Notes under the pieces: generated by a model
The model's database searches: none
Told to the model about the DNA's origin: nothing
What the model saw: the letters and a program-made list of their open reading frames with translations, nothing else
Assembly (NCBI GenBank): GCA_046728035.1
Contig: JBKPDT010000304.1
Location: forward strand, 1 to 10,358
From: DASRWT01 sp046728035
Lineage (GTDB): Bacteria > Methylomirabilota > Methylomirabilia > Rokubacteriales > CSP1-6
Direction: 5' to 3'
DNA length: 10,358 bases
In this document: positions 6,607-10,358 of the stretch, one piece after another
Layout of the letters: each line of letters starts with the position of its first letter
Numbering within the stretch: position 1 is the stretch's first letter
Translations under genes and position numbers: made by a program

Positions 6607-6654
6607 CCCCCTCACCCTGCCCTCTCCCCCACGGGCGGAGAGGGGGAGGAGGAA
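6607..6654. repeat. C-rich/G-rich palindromic repeat of dispersed intergenic type
   Basis: CCCTCTCC (6620-6627) pairs exactly with GGAGAGGG (6637-6644) around a nine-base loop, flanked by CCCCCTCACC on the left and GGAGGAGGAA on the right. In another frame it reads PHPALSPTGGEGE, a word I know as a translation of a palindrome scattered through many GC-rich genomes (recollection, not a search). Here it overlaps the C-terminal codons and stop of the GNAT gene and supplies the ribosome-binding run for the DppB-like gene. Confidence 0.7.
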
Positions 6655-7172
6655 GGTGTCTCCAGGAGCTTGAAGTAGAAGGCGGTGGTGTGGAGCGTGC
6701 CGTCCGCGCTCTTCGCGTAGCGGGGGATCGTGCCCGCGAGCTGCCACCCCAGCGAGCGGTAGAGGATCTCCGAGGGATCGCCCTGGCGAGTGTCGAGGAC
6801 GAGGGTAGTGCGACCGCGCCGCCGCGCCTCGCCCTCCGCCGCGAGCATGAGGGCGCGGCCCAGGCCCTGGCGCCGCGCGCGCCGGTGCACCATGACCTTG
6901 GCGACCTCCGCGCGGTGGAGGCCATTGGCGCGGAGGGCGAGGTCGAGCTGGGCGCTGCCCGCCACGCCTTGGGCGTCGAGCGCGGCGAGGAGCACGAGCG
7001 AGCCCCCCTTGACGGCGTCGGCCACCGAGCGCCAGTACGCCGCCGCCTCCGCCGCGCCGAGAGGCGGGAGGAAGCCGACGGAGGCGCCCGAGTCCACGGC
7101 GTCCACCAGGAGGTCGGCGAGGGACCGCTCGGCGGCGCGGGCGTCGTCGGCGCTGAGCGGCTCGATGCGCAT
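6612..7172 (-). CDS. GNAT-family N-acetyltransferase
   Basis: This is a 186-residue single-domain acetyltransferase that should transfer acetyl from acetyl-CoA to an amine; the acceptor is unknown. The acetyl-CoA pyrophosphate-binding motif A is VMVHRRARRQGLGRAL at 93-108. Strand 5 and motif B follow in TTLVLDTRQGD and ILYRSLGW (136-143). The fold ends near TAFYFKLLE at about 171, and the last 15 residues (Ser/Pro-rich, then VGERAG) are encoded by the palindromic repeat rather than by the fold. The ATG at 7172 lies eight bases after the upstream gene's stop with no clear Shine-Dalgarno, so coupled translation is likely. The stop (6612-6614) lies nine bases before the TTG of the DppB-like gene. 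The enzyme call is solid; whether it modifies a transported solute, an antibiotic or a protein cannot be told. Confidence 0.88.
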   Translation of the reverse strand: MRIEPLSADDARAAERSLADLLVDAVDSGASVGFLPPLGAAEAAAYWRSVADAVKGGSLVLLAALDAQGVAGSAQLDLALRANGLHRAEVAKVMVHRRARRQGLGRALMLAAEGEARRRGRTTLVLDTRQGDPSEILYRSLGWQLAGTIPRYAKSADGTLHTTAFYFKLLETPSSSPSPPVGERAG

Positions 7173-7180
7173 TGGCCCGG

Positions 7181-7687
7181 TCAGGGGGACCGGAACTCCT
7201 GATCGAGTATCTCGGTGATGAAGCGGTCCAGCGAGACCGGGTAGAAGCGCACGTTGGGCGCGAGGATGACGCCGGTATTGATGACTTCCCGCTGCGAGAG
7301 CTCGTCGAGGGCGCGCTCGATCTGGGTCTGGGGGTCGCGCTCGACACGCAGGATGGACAGGTCCTCGCTCTCGAGGGTCACCTGATGCTTGGACGAGTAC
7401 ATGAAGGAGAAGACCCGGGCGACCAGGGTCTGGTCCATCAGCTCGGACTCCTTGAAGAGGTCGCCGTAGGTCTGCCCGGCCCGGCCCGGCGCGAGGACGA
7501 GGCGTGGCGAGACCTTGATCTTCCCGCGGATCTCCACTGCGCGCGCGGGCTTGTCCTCCTGGGGCCCCACCAGGATGTATGGCAGCACGTGGTAGCCGGC
7601 GATGATCCCCGCCACCGGCTTGCGGAGGATCTCGGTGCGGTCGAAGAGGTGCTTGAGGAACTCGGGGTCGTGGCGCTCGCCGAACAC
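7181..7687 (-). CDS. Conserved-looking protein of unrecognised family
   Basis: This is a 168-residue ORF that I cannot assign. It starts with GTG at 7687 (VFGERHDPEF, with the initiator read as Met) and is soluble-looking, without signal peptide or membrane segments. Visible features are a charged N-terminal helix (8-22), a Gly/Ile-rich stretch GIIAGYHVLPYILVGP (27-42), a beta-rich middle with EIRGKIKVSPRLVLAP (52-67), FSFMYSSKHQVTLESEDL (93-110), and a C-terminal helical part with ERALDELSQREVINTGVIL (124-142). Composition is like a folded globular protein and codon use matches the neighbours, so it is probably real. It lies between the methyltransferase and a GNAT gene in the operon. There is no Shine-Dalgarno, and its frame is the same as the upstream methyltransferase frame, separated only by a TAG at 7697-7699 and three codons. 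It may be translated by coupling, by readthrough, or be the tail of a split fusion. Confidence 0.72.
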   Translation of the reverse strand: MFGERHDPEFLKHLFDRTEILRKPVAGIIAGYHVLPYILVGPQEDKPARAVEIRGKIKVSPRLVLAPGRAGQTYGDLFKESELMDQTLVARVFSFMYSSKHQVTLESEDLSILRVERDPQTQIERALDELSQREVINTGVILAPNVRFYPVSLDRFITEILDQEFRSP

Positions 7688-7696
7688 GGGGCCGGC

Positions 7697-8272
7697 CTAG
7701 CCGCGGAACACGGAGACTTCCATGCAGTCGAAGCCGAAGTCGTGCTCGCGGCTCTGGTAGCGGCCGCTCTCCCGCACGTGGTCCAGGTACGGCTTGACGT
7801 CGCGCCGGAAGACGCCGGTATTGTCGGCGACGAGGAGCGCGCTCTTGACGAGCCGCGGCTCCACGGCGCGGAGATAGTCGAGATAGTCCTCCTTCTTCGC
7901 GTCGAGGAGGAGGAAGTCCACCGGGCCGCGCAACATGGGGAGCACGCGGAGGGCGTCGCCCACCACCACCCGCACCCGTCCCTTGAGCCCGGCCGCCTCG
8001 GTGTTGTACTCGGTGAACTTGGCAAGATAGGCGTTCTGCTCCACGCAGGTCAGCCGTCCCCCCCGCGGCATGCTGCCGGCGATCAAGATCGCCGAGTAGC
8101 CGAAGAGGGAGCCCACCTCGATGCCACGGGTCGGCGCGTGCCGCGCGAGCAGTCGCCGTAGCACGCGGCCCTTCTCCACGCCGATCACGGGAATGGTCCA
8201 CTCCGTCACCGCGCGGTCCATGAGACGCAGCATGCGCGCGGCCTTCTTGGACAGCGGGCGGGGTCGGCTCAC
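7697..8272 (-). CDS. SAM-dependent O-methyltransferase (methyltransferase family 3-like)
   Basis: This 191-residue class I methyltransferase resembles the metal-dependent catechol/caffeoyl-CoA O-methyltransferase group (COG4122). Motif I is GIEVGSLFGYSA at 50-61, with E52 as the SAM-contact acid. CVEQN (76-80) holds the ribose-binding glutamate, GDAL (105-108) is next, and FLLLDAKKEDYLDYL (120-134) and LLVADN (146-151) provide the likely metal ligands D124, D150 and N151. The N-terminal helix before motif I is short, and the family length is usually a little over 200 residues. The GTG at 8272 overlaps the HMG-CoA lyase stop as GTGA. An ATG at 8233 with AAGAAGG eight bases upstream is a credible alternative giving 178 residues. 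The TAG stop at 7697-7699 is in frame with the next ORF. The acceptor substrate is unknown. Confidence 0.87.
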   Translation of the reverse strand: MSRPRPLSKKAARMLRLMDRAVTEWTIPVIGVEKGRVLRRLLARHAPTRGIEVGSLFGYSAILIAGSMPRGGRLTCVEQNAYLAKFTEYNTEAAGLKGRVRVVVGDALRVLPMLRGPVDFLLLDAKKEDYLDYLRAVEPRLVKSALLVADNTGVFRRDVKPYLDHVRESGRYQSREHDFGFDCMEVSVFRG

Positions 8273-9222
8273 GCGCGCGCCCCCGCCAGCTTCGCCTGCA
8301 CGCCATCGGGCAGCGGATAGCGCCGGTCCCACTTGCCCGCCTTGACGATCTGGCCGGGCAGGGGGTGACCCACGACGTCCTGGACGCGTCGCGAGGTCTC
8401 GACATAGGCGTCGAGGTCGATGCCCGTCTCGATCCCCATCGCGTGCAGGCAGTGCACGAGGTCCTCGGTGCACACGTTGCCGGACGCGCCGGGGGCGAAG
8501 GGGCAGCCGCCCAGGCCGCCGATGGAGGCGTCGAAGCACGTCACCCCGTGCTCCATCGCGGCCAGGATGTTCGGGATGGCCATGGCGCGCGTGTCGTGGG
8601 TGTGCAGCGTCCACTCCACGCCGGGGAAGCGCGGGACGAGACGCTCGAGCACGCGGCTGACCTGGGCGGGATTGGCCATCCCGGTGGTGTCGGCGAGGCC
8701 GATGCCGCGCGCGCCCATCTCCACGAGGGCCTTCACCACCCCCTCGAGATTCGCCACCGGCACGTCGGTCTCGAAGGGGCAGCCAAAGGAGCAGGAGATG
8801 CCCGCGTTGACGGGTACGTCGGCGAGATGGGCCACCTCCATGGTGGCGCGCAGCTTGCCGAGCGACTCCGCGATGGTCATGTTCACGTTGGCGAGGTTGT
8901 GGCTTTCGCTGGCCGACACCACGGTGTGGATCACGTCCACGCCCGCGTCCAGGGCGCGCACCGCGCCCTTGTCGTTGGGCACCAGCGCGGCATAGCGTGT
9001 GCCGGGCCGCCGGGTGATGCCCGCCATCACCGCCTCGGCGTCGCGGAGGGCGGGCACGGCCTTGGGCGAGACGAAGGACGTCACCTCGATCTTCGGCACC
9101 CCCGTCGCGGAGAGCCGGTTCACCACCTCGATCTTGGCCTCGGTGGGGATCCAGTCGGGCTCGATCTGGAATCCGTCCCGCGTTCCTACCTCGCAGAGCG
9201 TCACCCGCGTCGGCAGCTTCAT
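8269..9222 (-). CDS. mvaB: Hydroxymethylglutaryl-CoA lyase (HMGL-like TIM barrel)
   Basis: This is a 317-residue enzyme expected to cleave 3-hydroxy-3-methylglutaryl-CoA to acetyl-CoA and acetoacetate, the last step of leucine breakdown. The order of catalytic elements is complete: VGTRDGFQ with R15 and D16, KIEVTSF with E46, the metal pair H207 and H209 in WTLHTHD, and the flexible-loop signature GLGGCPFAPGASGN with C240 and N249. These match the residues known from characterised HMG-CoA lyases, and the length is typical. There is no targeting signal, so it is cytoplasmic. The ATG at 9222 has AGGAGG (9233-9238) ten bases upstream and overlaps the preceding GNAT stop as ATGA; the stop overlaps the methyltransferase start as GTGA. 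Other leucine-pathway genes are not in the window, so a related 3-hydroxyacyl-CoA substrate is possible. Confidence 0.93.
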   Translation of the reverse strand: MKLPTRVTLCEVGTRDGFQIEPDWIPTEAKIEVVNRLSATGVPKIEVTSFVSPKAVPALRDAEAVMAGITRRPGTRYAALVPNDKGAVRALDAGVDVIHTVVSASESHNLANVNMTIAESLGKLRATMEVAHLADVPVNAGISCSFGCPFETDVPVANLEGVVKALVEMGARGIGLADTTGMANPAQVSRVLERLVPRFPGVEWTLHTHDTRAMAIPNILAAMEHGVTCFDASIGGLGGCPFAPGASGNVCTEDLVHCLHAMGIETGIDLDAYVETSRRVQDVVGHPLPGQIVKAGKWDRRYPLPDGVQAKLAGARA

Positions 9223-9773
9223 GCGCGCTTCCCCTCCTGGGCTTCCCAGTCTTCCCTCAGGATCTCGCCGATCCAGACATCACGCCATTGCCCGTCGATG
9301 AGCACGTGGCGCCGGAACGTCCCGCACTGGCGGTAGCCCGCCCGCTCCAGGGCGCGGCGGCTCGCCTCGTTGCCGCCGTAGACCGTGGTGACGACCTTGT
9401 TGAGGGCGAGCTCCCGGAAGGCGTAGCGGGTACGGAGGCGCATGGCCTCGCCGGCATAGCCCTTGCCCCACTCGTCCTTCTCGCCGATCACGATGCCGCT
9501 CTCCGCGCGGCGGTCGCGCCAGTTGATCTTCTCGATGGCGGTGTTGCCCACGAGCCGGCCGCTGGTCCGGGCGACGATGGCCCAGAGCACGTTGCTCTGG
9601 TCCTTGGCGACCTGCTCCAGCCATTCTGCCTCGCCCTTCTCGGACAACGGGTAGCGGAAGAGGAGGTACCGCGTCACCTCCATGTCCGCGAACCAGCGGC
9701 TATAGGCGGGCAGGAACTCGGCGCGCGGCGGCTCGAGCCGGACGCGCTCCCCCTCGATCACCGGGCCGAGCAT
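9219..9773 (-). CDS. GNAT-family acetyltransferase, RimJ/RimL type
   Basis: This is a 184-residue acetyltransferase of the RimJ/RimL branch, which acetylates N-terminal amines of ribosomal proteins or small amines. It opens with VIEGERVRLEPPRAEFL (5-21), the usual first strand and helix. The central part is LVGNTAIEKINWRDRRAESGIVIGE (74-98), then the acetyl-CoA loop EWGKGYAGEAMRLRTRYAF (101-119). NKVVTTVYGGNEASRRALERAGY (125-147) is the typical RimL C-terminal half, closing with GTFRRHVLIDGQWRDVWIGEIL. Domain and length are complete. The ATG at 9773 lies four bases after the stop of the upstream hydrolase, with a GAGG run inside that gene's end as a possible Shine-Dalgarno. It overlaps the HMG-CoA lyase start. 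It is unrelated in detail to the other GNAT in the same operon. The acceptor is unknown. Confidence 0.92.
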   Translation of the reverse strand: MLGPVIEGERVRLEPPRAEFLPAYSRWFADMEVTRYLLFRYPLSEKGEAEWLEQVAKDQSNVLWAIVARTSGRLVGNTAIEKINWRDRRAESGIVIGEKDEWGKGYAGEAMRLRTRYAFRELALNKVVTTVYGGNEASRRALERAGYRQCGTFRRHVLIDGQWRDVWIGEILREDWEAQEGKRA

Positions 9774-9777
9774 GGGC

Positions 9778-10358
9778 TCACGCCTCGAAGGTGAAGGTGC
9801 TGCCCACCGAGGACACCACCATCTCGGCGGGGAGCTGCCGACCGATCGCGATGAAGGCCTCCATCCCCGTGCAGTGCTGCGGGATCAGCCAGTCGACGCC
9901 GAGGCGGCGGAACTCGTCCACCACCAGTGTGATCCGCTCCTCGCCGAGGCCGCTCAGGTGGAAGCCGCCCACCACCGCGTGGATCTTCGGCACCCCGCTC
10001 ACGCGCGCGGCATGGCGGCAGATACCGACGATGCCGCGGTGGGAGCAGGAGGTGACGACGACGAGCCCACGGCCCCGCACGTGCCCGATCAGGGTCTGCT
10101 CGCCGATGAAGGTGTCCTGGACGACCTCGCCGTCGCGCTCGACGCGGAGCGACGCGGGGATGGTCTCACCGGGCACCGTCTCGTGCATCTCGCCCGAGAG
10201 CATCACGCCCTCGGGCAGCACGGTGGGCTTGCCGACCACGCGGACGTCCAGGTCCTGCCGCTCCAGCTCCGCGCGGTCGAGCCGGCCGAGGTAGACGCGC
10301 TCACCGCTCCGATCGTAGTAGCGCGGAAGGAAGTGGTCGGAGCCGCCGTAGAAGGGGA
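9778..10358 (-). CDS. Metallo-beta-lactamase-fold hydrolase, COG1237 type (N-terminus beyond the window)
   Basis: The frame is open to the right edge, so only the C-terminal 192 residues are seen, starting FYGGSDHFLPRYYDR after one partial codon. The GTG at 10239 is internal, not the start. Diagnostic stretches are VVVTSCSHRGIVGICRHA (metal-ligand His in a SCSH strand), VVGGFHLSG and LIPQHCTG. This set is typical of the COG1237 group related to the archaeal 7,8-dihydropterin-6-methyl-4-(beta-D-ribofuranosyl)-aminobenzene-5'-phosphate synthase, a metal-dependent hydrolase-fold family whose bacterial members mostly lack a proven reaction. The HxHxDH motif expected in the N-terminal half lies outside the window. 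The stop at 9778 is four bases before the downstream GNAT start, so it is probably in the same transcript. Substrate unknown. Confidence 0.88.
   Translation of the reverse strand, partial: PFYGGSDHFLPRYYDRSGERVYLGRLDRAELERQDLDVRVVGKPTVLPEGVMLSGEMHETVPGETIPASLRVERDGEVVQDTFIGEQTLIGHVRGRGLVVVTSCSHRGIVGICRHAARVSGVPKIHAVVGGFHLSGLGEERITLVVDEFRRLGVDWLIPQHCTGMEAFIAIGRQLPAEMVVSSVGSTFTFEA

Noticed and set aside
6612..8405. 597-codon minus-strand open frame as one long fusion gene
   Set aside because: Only its last 186 codons encode a real fold (GNAT, from ATG 7172). The part before is an out-of-frame shadow of the unknown ORF and the methyltransferase.
10237..10239. GTG at 10239 as the start of the hydrolase
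   Set aside because: The frame continues upstream with family-like sequence (FYGGSDHFLPRYY) to the window edge, so the gene is cut rather than starting here.
1..10358. CRISPR arrays, tRNA or rRNA genes, transposases, toxin-antitoxin or phage genes
   Set aside because: No regularly spaced repeats, tRNA-like sequence or mobile-element gene was seen on reading both strands.

Overview
The window is GC-rich (about two thirds by eye), and nearly every gene lies on the minus strand with G/C-ending codons. Several gene types are typical of GC-rich uncultured soil or sediment bacteria: family-5 solute-binding proteins with Dpp-type permeases, HMG-CoA lyase-like enzymes, cytoplasmic imidazolonepropionase-like amidohydrolases, and a dispersed C-rich/G-rich palindrome. 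Candidatus Rokubacteria (Methylomirabilota) or a GC-rich proteobacterium would fit. This is an impression from style, not a phylogenetic placement.

Right block (10358 down to 3217, minus strand). Nine genes run in one direction with overlaps or very short gaps: a metallo-beta-lactamase-fold hydrolase cut by the right edge, a RimJ/RimL-type GNAT acetyltransferase, an HMG-CoA lyase, an O-methyltransferase, a 168-residue protein of unrecognised family, a second GNAT acetyltransferase, two Dpp-type ABC permeases, and a secreted family-5 substrate-binding protein. Junctions include ATGA and GTGA overlaps, so much of this is probably one coupled transcript. No ABC ATPase gene is present, so the importer is incomplete within the window. 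A reasonable reading, which is inference, is peptide or similar solute uptake linked to acyl-CoA/leucine-type catabolism, with two acetyltransferases of unknown target.

Middle (2726-3216). Between the amidohydrolase and the transporter is the only plus-strand gene candidate, a 50-residue ORF with a good ribosome-binding site. Several inverted repeats precede it. A weak bidirectional hairpin lies between its stop and the convergent stop of the binding protein.

Left block (2725 down to 1, minus strand). A metal-dependent amidohydrolase overlaps by ATGA the start of a HerA/DUF87-type P-loop ATPase that runs off the left edge.

The most unusual points are: a single in-frame TAG between the methyltransferase and the unrecognised ORF; a dispersed-type palindrome that forms both the C-terminus of one acetyltransferase and the ribosome-binding region of the next gene; and a 24-codon mini-ORF linking the stop of one permease to the start of the other. 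No tRNA, rRNA, CRISPR array, insertion sequence or phage gene was seen.
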